Shown here piece after piece: positions 34,237-42,869 of a stretch of 64,000 bases of DNA. The DNA lies in NCBI GenBank assembly GCA_040414495.1, contig JBEDUI010000154.1:9541-73540 (forward strand), written 5' to 3'. This DNA is from DATAVB01 sp040414495. Lineage in GTDB: Bacteria; Actinomycetota; Actinomycetes; Mycobacteriales; QHCD01. The notes under the pieces are model-generated. The model saw only the letters and a list, made by a program, of their open reading frames with translations. It ran no database searches and was not told where the DNA came from. The number at the start of each line of letters is the position of its first letter. Within the stretch, counting starts at the first letter, position 1. Made by a program: the position numbers and the translations under genes.

Positions 34237-36162
34237 ATGAGCATCGACACCGAACTCCGAGCGCGCGGACCGTTGCGGCGGCCGCGGCGGTATGCGCCCG
34301 GGATCGACGGTGTCCGGGCCTTGGCGGTGCTTTCCGTTTTTGGCTATCACGCGGGGATTCCCTTGCTGGGCGGCGGTTTTCTCGGCGTCGACGTCTTTTT
34401 CGTCATCAGCGGATTTCTCATTACCGACCTGCTCGCCCACGAACAGCGGCGAACCGGCTCTATCGATCTGCGCGCATTCTGGGTTCGTCGCGCTCGCCGG
34501 TTGTTGCCCGCGCTGGCGGTCATGCTGGTCACGGTGACCGCGGCCGCTGTGTTAATCGACCGCAGCCAGCTGGCCGGGTTGCGCGGCGATCTGCTGGCGG
34601 CGGCGACCTACACGAGCAACTGGCATCAAATCAGCGCGCACACCTCGTACGTCGCCCAATTCGGGCCTCAACCGATCCTCGTCCATTTGTGGTCCCTGGC
34701 GGTCGAAGAACAGTTTTATGTGCTCTGGCCGCTGCTGTTGTTGCTTCTGGTGCGGACGGTGCGGCTGTTCGGTCGGCGGGCCGCGATCGTGCTGGCCGGC
34801 GCACTCGTCAGCACGATCGCGATGGCCGTCGCGTACCAGCCCGGTGGTGATCCGTCGCGGCTCTACTACGGCACCGATACGCATGCGGCCGGACTGCTGA
34901 TCGGGGCGGCGTTGGCGCTCTGGCTCGGGCAGCGGGGCTGGAACGGCGGCGAGCGGCGCGACGCGGTCGGGGCCGGCGCTCTGGTCGCGCTGGCCGTGAT
35001 CCTTCCGCTGGCCAGCGACTCGGGCGGGTTCGTGTACCGCGGCGGTTTCCTGCTCGTGGCGTTTCTGGCCGCCGGAGTGGTCGCGGCGGCAGCGAGCGAT
35101 GGCCGGGTTGCCCGGCGGCTCGCGGTCGGTCCACTGCGGTACGTCGGCACCCGGTCGTACGCGATCTACCTCTGGCATTGGCCGGTGCTGTGCCTGCTGC
35201 ACACGCATCGCGGTCAGTACCTCCGGGTGCTCACCGCTCTGGTGGTCACCTTGGGTCTGGCCGAACTGTCCTGGCGACTGGTCGAAGATCCGGTCCGTCG
35301 ACATGGGCTGTGGAATGCGGTACGGGAAGCCGCCGAGGCGTTGCGACCCCGCTCGGCCCCGATGCCGCGCCTGGTCGCCGGGGGTGGTGCGATCGCGGTA
35401 GCTCTCGTCGCCTGCATCGGGGTGGCGTTGCCGGCGCCGCGGGACGGGGCCCAGGCGCAGATCGAGGCCGGTGAGCGCGCGGCCGCCGCGGCCCCGAAAC
35501 TGCCGACCGCAGGGACCGGAGCCCACGGTTCAACGGCGGGCGGTTCGAGTTCGCGCGGATCGGCTGGTGGCTCGAGCACACACGGGCCAGCGGGCGGCCC
35601 GACGTCTCGGGAATCGAACCGATCGTCAGGCGGCTCGGCCAAGCAGGCCCGGTCGACTGACCCGGCGCGGACGGCTACGCACGGACCCGGGGCGGGCGTC
35701 ACCGCCGTCGGCGACTCGGTCATGCTCGCGGCCGCCGCACAGTTGCGGGCCCAGCTGCCATACATCCAAATCAGTGCGAAGGTCGGCCGCCAGATGAGTT
35801 CAGCCGAGCGGGTCGTCGCGAGCCTGCGGGCCAGCCACCAACTGGGCAGCGTCGTGGTAGTTGACCTGGGTACCAACGGCGAGTTCACCGAGGCCACGCT
35901 CGGCGAGCTCATGAGCACAATCGGTCCGGCTCGCAAGGTCGTCCTGCTGACGGTTTTCGCGCCGCGCAGTTGGCAGGGTTCGGTCAACGCGGCCGTACGC
36001 AGCGCCCCGAGCCGATGGCCCAACGTCACGGTCGTCGACTGGTACACGGCCATCTCGCGGCAACAGCAGCTGCTCTGGCCCGATCACGTACATCCGCGTC
36101 CGGCCGGGGCGCAGCTGTACGCCAAGCTCGTGACCGCGGCGCTGCCGGCATCAGTGCGCTGA
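34237..36162 (+). CDS. Acyltransferase 3 (OafA/YrhL type) with C-terminal SGNH domain
   Basis: The 641-residue protein has about ten membrane helices in the N-terminal acyltransferase-3 domain: RYAPGIDGVRALAVLSVFGYHAG with the catalytic histidine, then FFVISGFLITDLL, RRARRLLPAL, and SLAVEEQFYVLWPL. An Ala/Gly/Ser-rich linker (about 405-500) leads to an extracytoplasmic SGNH hydrolase-like domain with AVGDSVMLAAA (Ser), DLGTNGEF (Asn) and DHVHPRPAGAQLY (Asp/His). Such two-domain proteins O-acetylate cell-wall or surface polysaccharides. The ATG at 34237 is preferred to a GTG at 34174. The acceptor is unknown. Confidence 0.93.
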   Translation: MSIDTELRARGPLRRPRRYAPGIDGVRALAVLSVFGYHAGIPLLGGGFLGVDVFFVISGFLITDLLAHEQRRTGSIDLRAFWVRRARRLLPALAVMLVTVTAAAVLIDRSQLAGLRGDLLAAATYTSNWHQISAHTSYVAQFGPQPILVHLWSLAVEEQFYVLWPLLLLLLVRTVRLFGRRAAIVLAGALVSTIAMAVAYQPGGDPSRLYYGTDTHAAGLLIGAALALWLGQRGWNGGERRDAVGAGALVALAVILPLASDSGGFVYRGGFLLVAFLAAGVVAAAASDGRVARRLAVGPLRYVGTRSYAIYLWHWPVLCLLHTHRGQYLRVLTALVVTLGLAELSWRLVEDPVRRHGLWNAVREAAEALRPRSAPMPRLVAGGGAIAVALVACIGVALPAPRDGAQAQIEAGERAAAAAPKLPTAGTGAHGSTAGGSSSRGSAGGSSTHGPAGGPTSRESNRSSGGSAKQARSTDPARTATHGPGAGVTAVGDSVMLAAAAQLRAQLPYIQISAKVGRQMSSAERVVASLRASHQLGSVVVVDLGTNGEFTEATLGELMSTIGPARKVVLLTVFAPRSWQGSVNAAVRSAPSRWPNVTVVDWYTAISRQQQLLWPDHVHPRPAGAQLYAKLVTAALPASVR

Positions 36163-36190
36163 TCTGCACAGCAGCGCCACCGACGCAAGC

Positions 36191-36347
36191 GCGTAAACCG
36201 AACGCCAGCGACATACTCGCCTGCGTAAACCAAACGCCAGCGACATAATCGCCGGATCAACCCGGACGTAGCGACATGCTCGCCGGATCAACCCGGACGT
36301 AGCGACGCGCTCGCCGGATCACGCCTGGAGCAGCGATCTGGTCGCAA
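36191..36347. repeat. 31-32-bp tandem repeat, five copies
   Basis: Five adjoining units run 36191-36222, 36223-36254, 36255-36285, 36286-36316 and 36317-36347. Units 1 and 2 share GTAAACCRAACGCCAGCGAC; units 3 and 4 share GATCAACCCGGACGTAGCGA; all share an AGCGAY...CTCGCC core. They fill the gap between the acyltransferase and a minus-strand gene. Confidence 0.88.
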
Positions 36348-36450
36348 GACCAACCGGACCCAGCGGTCAACCCGGGCGAAACGCCCAGCCCTCGGGCAAG
36401 CTCGCCCACCAGATCATCTAGCGGGACACAAGCTCACCGACGGGACAAGC

Positions 36451-36804
36451 TCACCCGGTCGGGCGCTCGCGGCGCGGTACACCGGTATCCCCGGCGGCCT
36501 TGCGCTGCGCGGTCCACTCCCGCATCCGCTTGGGATATCCGGTCGCCGTGACGTCATAAACCGGAATACCAAGCTTGTTCGCGACATCCCGGGCTGCCTT
36601 TGGCCCCCCGACGCGCCGTCGCGTCCATTCCCCACTTGTCGCGACCAGTACGACGGTCGTTTCGGTCAATGTGGTCTGCGGCTCGACATAGGCCTCAACG
36701 CCTATCCGGCTGGTAGCGAACTGGCGCAGATGCGCCAGGTCGGCAGACTCGACGCGCCGCAGGCTGCCATGTCGTCGAAGCCCGCGACGTTTCAGAACTC
36801 TCAT
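36451..36804 (-). CDS. Conserved hypothetical protein
   Basis: The product is 117 residues, basic, soluble, with a beta-alpha pattern (TTVVLVATSGEWTRRRVGGPKAARDVANKLGIPVYDVTATGYPKRMREW). I do not recognise a family with a known role. The ATG at 36804 has a GGGGGAAGG stretch directly upstream. It is divergent from lpdA. The longer open frame continuing upstream on this strand is antisense to lpdA and sucB and was not taken as part of the gene. Confidence 0.7.
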   Translation of the reverse strand: MRVLKRRGLRRHGSLRRVESADLAHLRQFATSRIGVEAYVEPQTTLTETTVVLVATSGEWTRRRVGGPKAARDVANKLGIPVYDVTATGYPKRMREWTAQRKAAGDTGVPRRERPTG

Positions 36805-36806
36805 AC

Positions 36807-36854
36807 CTTCCCCCGTTGTCAGCGGCCGTCCTTCCCGCGTTGTCAGCGGCCGTC
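36807..36854. repeat. 24-bp direct repeat, two copies
   Basis: Two adjoining 24-bp units (CTTCCCSCGTTGTCAGCGGC...) differ at one base. The first unit ends at the leader of the 117-residue gene, so the duplication covers its ribosome-binding site. Confidence 0.85.
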
Positions 36855-37071
36855 CCGACAGCGTCTCGCGATCACCCGACAATCGGAAGCCTCCGTCCGA
36901 CTCCCATAGGGTGCACCGTCGAGCCGCTCGGCGCACACCTTCATGATCACCTAACCCGCGTCGCGCCGGAAGCCGGCGGAGTGACAGGATGGCAACAGTC
37001 CCCCGGTTGTAATTCGGCTGACGGGGCCGGACAACGGTGTCCCGTGAATGGCCAAACGCGAGGAGAACTCT

Positions 37072-38448
37072 GTGACCCAGACTGCCGACCTCGTCATTCT
37101 CGGTGGCGGAAGCGGCGGGTACGCCGCAGCCTTCCGTGCCGCCGATCTTGGCAAATCCGTCGTATTGATCGAAAAAGACAAGCTCGGCGGAACCTGCCTG
37201 CACCGGGGTTGCATTCCCACCAAGGCGCTGTTGCATGCGGCCGAAATCGCCGACAATTCGCGCGAGAGCGAACAGTTCGGCGTCCGAACCAGCTTCGAGG
37301 GCATCGACATCGCGGGCGTCCACAAGTACAAGGACGGCGTGGTCAACCGCCTCTACAAGGGCGTCCAGTTCATCGCCAAGGGCCGCAAGATCACCGTCGT
37401 CGAGGGAGAAGGCAAGCTCGTCTCGCCCACCGCGGTCGCGGTGAACGGCGAGACCTACGAGGGCGGCAACGTCATCCTGGCCACTGGCTCGATCCCCAAA
37501 TCGCTGCCCGGCCTGCAGATCGACGGCAACCGGGTCATCTCCTCCGACCACGCCCTGACCCTGGACCGGGTCCCTGAGTCCGTGGTGATCCTCGGTGGCG
37601 GAGTGATCGGAGTTGAGTTCGCCAGTGTCTGGCGCTCCTTCGGTGCCGAGGTCACCATCGTCGAGGCCCTGCCGCACCTGCTCCCGCTGGAGGACGAGTC
37701 TTCTTCGAAGTTGCTGGAGCGGCAGTTCCGCCGGCGGGGCATCAAGTACGAGCTTGGCGCGCGGTTCGCCGGCGTGCAGTACACCGACTCGGGCGTGCAG
37801 GTGTCGCTGGAGAACGGCAAGCAGCTGGACGCCGAACTGCTGCTCGTCGCGGTCGGACGCGGCCCGGTCTCGACCGGACTCGGATACGAGGACGTCGGCG
37901 TGACGCTGGACCGCGGCTGGGTGGTCGTCGATGAGTACTGCCAGACCAACGTGCCGACGATCTCGGCGGTCGGCGACCTGATCGCCACGCCGCAGCTGGC
38001 CCATGTCGGCTTCGCCGAGGGCATCCTGGTCGCCGAGCGGTTGGCCGGACTGCCGGTAGCGCCGATCAACTACCCCGGCGTCCCCCGCATCACGTACTCC
38101 GAGCCCGAGGTGGGTTCGGTCGGCTTGACCGAAGCGCAAGCGGTCGAGCAGTACGGTCAGGACAAGATTGTCACCCTGACTTACGATCTGGCTGGAAACG
38201 GCAAGAGCCAGATCCTCAAGACCCAGGGCGCGGCCAAGCTGGTCGCAGAGAAGGACGGTCCCGTGCTGGGCGTACACATGGTCGGCAGCCGCGTCGGCGA
38301 GCTGATGGCCGAAGCACAACTCATCACCAACTGGGAGGCCTTGCCCATCGAGGTCGCCCAGCTGATCCACCCGCACCCCACCCAGTCCGAGGCGCTCGGC
38401 GAGGCTCACCTGGCACTTGCCGGCAAGCCACTGCACGTGCACGGCTGA
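37072..38448 (+). CDS. lpdA: Dihydrolipoamide dehydrogenase (E3)
   Basis: E3 reoxidises the lipoyl groups of 2-oxoacid dehydrogenases and the glycine cleavage system. The 458-residue flavoprotein has GGGSGGYAAAFRAADLG, the redox-active disulfide C42/C47 in GGTCLHRGCIPT, a second nucleotide fold VVILGGGVIGVEFASVW, and the interface histidine/glutamate motif HPHPTQSEALGEA. The GTG at 37072 follows GAGGAG by 7 nt; an ATG at 37048 would add eight residues. sucB starts 50 bp downstream on the same strand, so E3 and E2 are likely one operon. Confidence 0.95.
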   Translation: MTQTADLVILGGGSGGYAAAFRAADLGKSVVLIEKDKLGGTCLHRGCIPTKALLHAAEIADNSRESEQFGVRTSFEGIDIAGVHKYKDGVVNRLYKGVQFIAKGRKITVVEGEGKLVSPTAVAVNGETYEGGNVILATGSIPKSLPGLQIDGNRVISSDHALTLDRVPESVVILGGGVIGVEFASVWRSFGAEVTIVEALPHLLPLEDESSSKLLERQFRRRGIKYELGARFAGVQYTDSGVQVSLENGKQLDAELLLVAVGRGPVSTGLGYEDVGVTLDRGWVVVDEYCQTNVPTISAVGDLIATPQLAHVGFAEGILVAERLAGLPVAPINYPGVPRITYSEPEVGSVGLTEAQAVEQYGQDKIVTLTYDLAGNGKSQILKTQGAAKLVAEKDGPVLGVHMVGSRVGELMAEAQLITNWEALPIEVAQLIHPHPTQSEALGEAHLALAGKPLHVHG

Positions 38449-38497
38449 GGTCCCACCCCCAGACCTACTCAAGAAATCACGAAGGAGTCGCCACACC

Positions 38498-40027
38498 ATG
38501 CCGACCTCCGTCACCATGCCCGCGCTCGGAGAGAGCGTGACTGAGGGCACCGTCACCCGGTGGCTGAAGCAGGAAGGCGAGCGCGTCGAGACTGACGAGC
38601 CGCTACTCGAAGTGTCCACCGACAAGGTGGACACCGAGATTCCGTCGCCGGCCGCGGGCGTGCTGAGCAAGATCAAGGTCGGCGAGGACGAGACGGTGGA
38701 GGTCGGCGTCGAGCTGGCCACCATCGAAGACGGCGCGCAGGCCACCGGCGGCGCCGAGGCACCCGCGTCAGCGCCGCAACCCGAGCCCGAACCAGAGCCG
38801 GCAGCGGCTCCCGCCGCGCAGGCTGCCCCGGCTCCCGCGCAGCCCGCACCCGCCCCGCAGGCACCAGCACCACAAGCTCCGGCCGCGCAAGCACCGGCAC
38901 CGCAGGCACCCGCACCGCAGGCACCTCCGCCGGTCCAGGCCCCGGCTCCGCAAGCTCCGCCGCCGCCCGCTCCCCCGGCCCCAGCGCCCGCGGCCCAGGC
39001 GCCAACTCCGCAGGCACCCGCGCCCGCGCCGAGCGCACCGGCTCCGGCAAAGACCAACTCGGTACCACCGGCGGATGCCGCCGGTGCGTACGTCACACCG
39101 CTAGTTCGCAAGCTCGCCTCCGAGCGCGGCGTCGACCTCTCGGCCGTATCGGGTAGCGGCGTAGGTGGTCGGATCCGCAAGCAGGATGTGCTCGAGGCGG
39201 CCGAAGCAACCCGTGTCAGCCAAGCGGCGACCGCACCGGCGCCCCAGGCCACGGCAGCCGCCCCGGTCAGTGGCGCACCGAAACCGACCGCGGCCGCACA
39301 GGCTCTGCGCGGCCGTACCGAGAAGCTGCCCCGCACCCGTCGGGTGATCGCGGCCCGGATGGTGGAGTCGCTGCAGGTCTCCGCGCAGCTGACCACCGTG
39401 GTCGAGGCGGACGTGACCGCGATCGCGCGGCTCCGTCAGCGCGCCAAGGCCGACTTCGAGGCGCGCGAGGGCGTCAAGCTGTCGTTCCTGCCCTTCTTCG
39501 CCCTGGCCGCGGTTGAGGCGCTGAAGGTGCACCCGAAGCTCAACGCCTCGATCGACACGGACGAAGGCACGATCACCTACCACGACGCCGAGCACCTCGG
39601 TATCGCGGTCGATGTCGAGCGTGGCCTGACCGTCCCGGTGATCCAGAACGCCGGCGACCTGAACATTGGCGGGCTGGCGCGCAAGATCGCTGATCTGGCC
39701 GATCGCACGCGCTCGAACAAGGTCAGCCCGGACGAGTTGGGCGGTGGCACCTTCACCATCACCAACACCGGCAGCCGCGGCGCCCTGTTCGACACACCGA
39801 TCATCAACCAGCCGCAGGTCGCGATCCTCGGCACGGGCACCGTAGTGAAGCGTCCGGTCGTCGTGGATGACCCGCAGCTTGGCGAGGTGATCTCGGTCCG
39901 CTCGATGGTCTACCTCTCGCTGACCTACGACCACCGGCTCGTCGATGGCGCCGACGCAGCCCGGTTCTTGGTCACGATCAAGGAACGCCTTGAGGGCGGG
40001 GCGTTCGAGGCCGAGCTCGGCCTGTAA
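38498..40027 (+). CDS. sucB: 2-Oxoacid dehydrogenase dihydrolipoyl acyltransferase (E2)
   Basis: The 509-residue E2 forms the core of the pyruvate or 2-oxoglutarate dehydrogenase complex. It has one lipoyl domain (residues 1-78; lipoyl lysine K43 in STDKVDTEIPS), a flexible Ala/Pro/Gln linker of about 110 residues built of short APQAP-like repeats, the E3-binding domain (YVTPLVRKLASERGVDL...), and the catalytic domain ending in YDHRLVDGADAARF with the active His and Asp. The ATG at 38498 has GAAGGAG upstream. The linker is long for one lipoyl domain; mycobacterial DlaT is related. A terminator follows. Confidence 0.93.
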   Translation: MPTSVTMPALGESVTEGTVTRWLKQEGERVETDEPLLEVSTDKVDTEIPSPAAGVLSKIKVGEDETVEVGVELATIEDGAQATGGAEAPASAPQPEPEPEPAAAPAAQAAPAPAQPAPAPQAPAPQAPAAQAPAPQAPAPQAPPPVQAPAPQAPPPPAPPAPAPAAQAPTPQAPAPAPSAPAPAKTNSVPPADAAGAYVTPLVRKLASERGVDLSAVSGSGVGGRIRKQDVLEAAEATRVSQAATAPAPQATAAAPVSGAPKPTAAAQALRGRTEKLPRTRRVIAARMVESLQVSAQLTTVVEADVTAIARLRQRAKADFEAREGVKLSFLPFFALAAVEALKVHPKLNASIDTDEGTITYHDAEHLGIAVDVERGLTVPVIQNAGDLNIGGLARKIADLADRTRSNKVSPDELGGGTFTITNTGSRGALFDTPIINQPQVAILGTGTVVKRPVVVDDPQLGEVISVRSMVYLSLTYDHRLVDGADAARFLVTIKERLEGGAFEAELGL

Positions 40028-40040
40028 CGCTTCACTGTCA

Positions 40041-40079
40041 GCAAGGCCCCGTCTGGTCCCGTACCAGGCGGGGCCTTGC
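40041..40079 (+). terminator. Terminator of the lpdA-sucB operon
   Basis: An inverted repeat of about 17 bp (left arm GCAAGGCCCCGTCTGGT, one G:T pair) with a 5-nt loop lies 13 bp after the sucB stop. Confidence 0.88.
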
Positions 40080-40159
40080 TGCATGATCGGCGGGCTCCCG
40101 ATCGTCCGGCGGACGAGGTAGCCGCGTTTGTGCGGGATAAGGTCGGGCACGATGTGCGC

Positions 40160-41056
40160 ATGAAGATCGCGATCACCGGTTCCTCCGGGCTCATCGGCAC
40201 GGCATTGCGTGAGCAACTGTCCGCCGACGGCCACCAGATCTTCCGCGTCGTGCGCCGCGCACCACGATCGGACGCCGAGATCGGCTGGAACCCGATGGGC
40301 GGCCAACTCAACCCGGAGACGCTGTCTGGACTGGACGCGGTCATTCACCTCGCCGGCATCGGCATCGGCGACCGGCGCTGGAGCCCCGAACGTAAAGCCG
40401 CGATCCGGGAAAGCCGGGTCCGGGGCACCACAACCATCAGCACGGCGATCGCGGCCGCCACGAGCCCGCCGCGTGTGCTGCTGTCGGCGTCGGCGGTCGG
40501 CTGGTACGGCGACACCGGCGATCACACGGTGGACGAGACCACGCCAGCCGGCACCGGTTTCCTGGCCGACCTGTGCCGATCGTGGGAGGCGGCGACCGAA
40601 CCGGCGCGCGGTGCCGGTACTCGGGTCGCGACCTTCCGGTCCGGCCTCGTGCTGTCCCGCCGCGGCGGTGTGATGTCCCGGCTGAAGCCGCTGTTCTCCC
40701 TCGGCGTCGGCGGTCGGCTCGGGTCGGGCAATCAGTACTGGCCGTGGATCTCGCTCGTGGACGAGGTCGCCGCGATCCGTTTCCTGTTGGAGCACGACAT
40801 TTCCGGCCCGGTGAACCTGACCGGTCCAGTGCCCGTGACGAATGCCGAGTTCACCCGAACGCTGGCCAAGGTCCTCCGTCGGCCAGCCGTGCTGCCGGTA
40901 CCCGGGATCGCGTTGCGCACGGTCCTCGGCGAGTTCGCCGACGAGACCATTCTGATCGGGCAGCGGGCCGTACCAGCCGTGCTGTCGCGAGCAGGATTTG
41001 AGCACCAGCACAACACCGTCGAGCAGGCGCTGCGCTGGGCTACGTCGTCGGCATGA
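40160..41056 (+). CDS. TIGR01777-family epimerase/SDR protein (YfcH-like)
   Basis: The 298-residue protein is an extended short-chain dehydrogenase with the NAD(P)-binding ITGSSGLIGTALRE, VIHLAGIGIGDRRW, and SASAVGWYGDTGD, all typical of the YfcH/SDR39U1 family. The reaction is unknown. The ATG at 40160 is the first residue of the first strand. It sits between sucB and lipB as the orthologue Rv2216 does in M. tuberculosis. The end overlaps the convergent kinase gene by 17 bp. Confidence 0.9.
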   Translation: MKIAITGSSGLIGTALREQLSADGHQIFRVVRRAPRSDAEIGWNPMGGQLNPETLSGLDAVIHLAGIGIGDRRWSPERKAAIRESRVRGTTTISTAIAAATSPPRVLLSASAVGWYGDTGDHTVDETTPAGTGFLADLCRSWEAATEPARGAGTRVATFRSGLVLSRRGGVMSRLKPLFSLGVGGRLGSGNQYWPWISLVDEVAAIRFLLEHDISGPVNLTGPVPVTNAEFTRTLAKVLRRPAVLPVPGIALRTVLGEFADETILIGQRAVPAVLSRAGFEHQHNTVEQALRWATSSA

Positions 41057-42629
41057 GGGTGAGTTCATCGATCCGCCATTCACCGTGCTGTGCCAGCAAC
41101 GTCACGTAGTAAGTCCTCGTCGCGGACGCAGCTTGCCGGGCGACCTGGTCGCCGTGCCGCAGCTGGTAGCCCAGCAACGCCTCGCGCACGTCCAGGACGG
41201 CACGATCCGGGCCTACGCGGCTCAGCCGCAGTGCGCGTAGCTGGTGACGGACGCCGACCGCCCGAGCGCCGGTCGACCGGATCTGCTCGAGCTGCTTCTG
41301 ATCGGCGACCAGGGCGGCGCTGCCGGTCGCATAGACCTGGTCAAGCAACGTCGCGTTGTCGTTGGCGAAAGCCCGTTGGCGATCAGCGTCCAGGCGATCC
41401 AGCACACTCGCCCAGCGTTGCGCCGAGCCGCTGAACGGCGGCGATTGCCATGCCGAGGCGCCAGAGCTGGAATCGTCCCCAGCTGCTCGCCGCGTCGGTG
41501 GCAATGCGGGGCTCGTGGTCGGCTGCGCACTCCTGCCGGCATCGGACGGCACCTCGGCCGAACCGGCCGGCCCGCCGCCGGCCCAGGAGATGCCCAACCG
41601 AATGGCGAGCGCGACGCTGAGCGCACCGAACACGGCGGCCCGCAAACCCTTACTGGACAAGGTTCGCCGGCTGGCGGCCAGCAGCTGACGCGACCGGGAG
41701 TCGACCGCCCGTCGGTGCCGACTCCTGGTCTTCTGAGCCGGCACGCGAGCTGCGCGCGGACGGACGTCGTGGGTCAGCGGAGCGGGTTTCGCCGCGGGCG
41801 GGACCGTCGTCGGACCGCACCGGAGCTCAACCGGCTCTGGCGTGCAGGCGTGCCGCAGCTCCAAGGCCAACTCGGCGGCACTTCCTCTGCGCGCTGGCTC
41901 GGCTGAGAGGGCACGCTGTACGACCCGCGCCAATTCCGCCGGCACATCCGGGGCGCGGGCGGACAGGTCCGGAACCTCGCCGGCGGCAGCCAGATACAAG
42001 GAGTCCTCGGCCGATGGGCCGGCCCAGGGCGGGTCCCCGGTCAGGGCGTGGAACGCGATCGCGGCGACCGCGAACACATCCGTCGCCGGGCCGGGCGCGG
42101 CACCGGCCGCGACCGCCGGGTCAACGTACTCGGGCGTCCCTCGAACCGGATCGTCATCACACACCACACGCGCGATACCGAGATCGGCCAAGAGCGGCCG
42201 TCCATCACCGGTGAACAGGACATTGGCCGGCGTGACGTCGCCGTGCACGAGGCCCTCGCCATGTGCATAGGCAAGCGCCGCAGCCAAGGGCGACAGGGCC
42301 GTGACAACCTCACCCGGGCGCAGTCGACCACGATCCAGCAGCAGCGAAGCCAGACTGGAGCCCGCTGCGTAGTCCAGCACGAGCACCCAACGATCGTCCG
42401 TACGAACCGTGTCCCGTAATCGCAATAGGTGCGGATGATCCAGCGCGGCGAGCAGCGCGGCTTCGCGGCGCAGCCGCGCGTGCCCGTCATCATCCGGGAG
42501 CCGCAGCCGTTTGAGGGCCACGACCTCACCACTGAGGAGATCCCGGCCCCGCCACACCTCGCCCGATGCGCCGAAACCGATCAGCTCATCCGCCACGTAT
42601 CCCGGAATCCGCCAACCCGGCCCGCTCAT
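41040..42629 (-). CDS. Transmembrane serine/threonine protein kinase
   Basis: The 529-residue protein has an N-terminal kinase domain (1-265): glycine loop GFGASGEVW, K40 in VVALKRL, catalytic loop HGDVTPANVL (D131, N136), and ADLG (D149) in place of DFG. The usual HRD arginine is glycine, so it is a non-RD kinase, but the catalytic residues are kept. A basic juxtamembrane stretch, one membrane helix (331-350), a Ser/Thr/Pro-rich linker and an exported domain of about 110 residues follow. That last domain, ending TYYVTLLAQHGEWRIDEL, resembles an NTF2/SnoaL-like fold. The ligand is unknown. Confidence 0.92.
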   Translation of the reverse strand: MSGPGWRIPGYVADELIGFGASGEVWRGRDLLSGEVVALKRLRLPDDDGHARLRREAALLAALDHPHLLRLRDTVRTDDRWVLVLDYAAGSSLASLLLDRGRLRPGEVVTALSPLAAALAYAHGEGLVHGDVTPANVLFTGDGRPLLADLGIARVVCDDDPVRGTPEYVDPAVAAGAAPGPATDVFAVAAIAFHALTGDPPWAGPSAEDSLYLAAAGEVPDLSARAPDVPAELARVVQRALSAEPARRGSAAELALELRHACTPEPVELRCGPTTVPPAAKPAPLTHDVRPRAARVPAQKTRSRHRRAVDSRSRQLLAASRRTLSSKGLRAAVFGALSVALAIRLGISWAGGGPAGSAEVPSDAGRSAQPTTSPALPPTRRAAGDDSSSGASAWQSPPFSGSAQRWASVLDRLDADRQRAFANDNATLLDQVYATGSAALVADQKQLEQIRSTGARAVGVRHQLRALRLSRVGPDRAVLDVREALLGYQLRHGDQVARQAASATRTYYVTLLAQHGEWRIDELTLMPTT

Positions 42630-42718
42630 CGCAGACCGCCGGATCGGGTCGCGGTCGCGTCAGACATTTCGCTCATGGCCGTGCAGCGTAGGCAGCTGAC
42701 GGGGTCGGCTGCAGCGGT

Positions 42719-42746
42719 TATCCACAGGGCCCGGCACTATCCACAA
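42719..42746 (+). promoter_or_regulatory. Pair of DnaA-box-like sites
   Basis: TTATCCACA (42719-42727) and CTATCCACA (42738-42746) stand in the same orientation 19 bp apart, about 90 bp upstream of the kinase gene. Both match the DnaA-box pattern TTRTCCACA at eight or nine positions. Confidence 0.5.
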
Positions 42747-42824
42747 CTTCGCGATCGAGGGCTTGCACCGCCCGATTCACGGTGTTTGATGGCCGGGTGG
42801 ATCCGATCGGGAGGTGACAGATCA

Positions 42825-42869
42825 ATGCGAACGACCAGGCCGGCTGCCGCGGCCCTCGCTGTTGCAGGC
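42825..42869 (+). pseudogene. Orphan gene start with signal-peptide-like sequence
   Basis: An ATG at 42825 with GGGAGG 10 nt upstream begins MRTTRPAAAALAVAGL, which looks like the start of an exported protein. After about 15 codons the frame runs antisense into the 3' end of the QorB-like gene and loses any likeness to a protein. It may be the truncated front of a lost secreted-protein gene. The evidence is short and the call tentative. The rest of 42630-42869 has no gene. Confidence 0.35.

Noticed and set aside
36191..36347. CRISPR array with 31-bp repeats
   Set aside because: Units are directly adjacent with no unique spacers.
38618..38640. TGTCCAC...GTGGACA pair inside sucB
   Set aside because: It encodes the conserved lipoyl site (STDKVDT) and the spacing differs from the intergenic palindromes.
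36451..39396. A 981-codon open frame on the minus strand
   Set aside because: Beyond 36804 it is antisense to lpdA and sucB, shows the Ala/Gly-rich shadow of the sucB linker, and has no family motif. Only the 117-codon end is kept as a gene.
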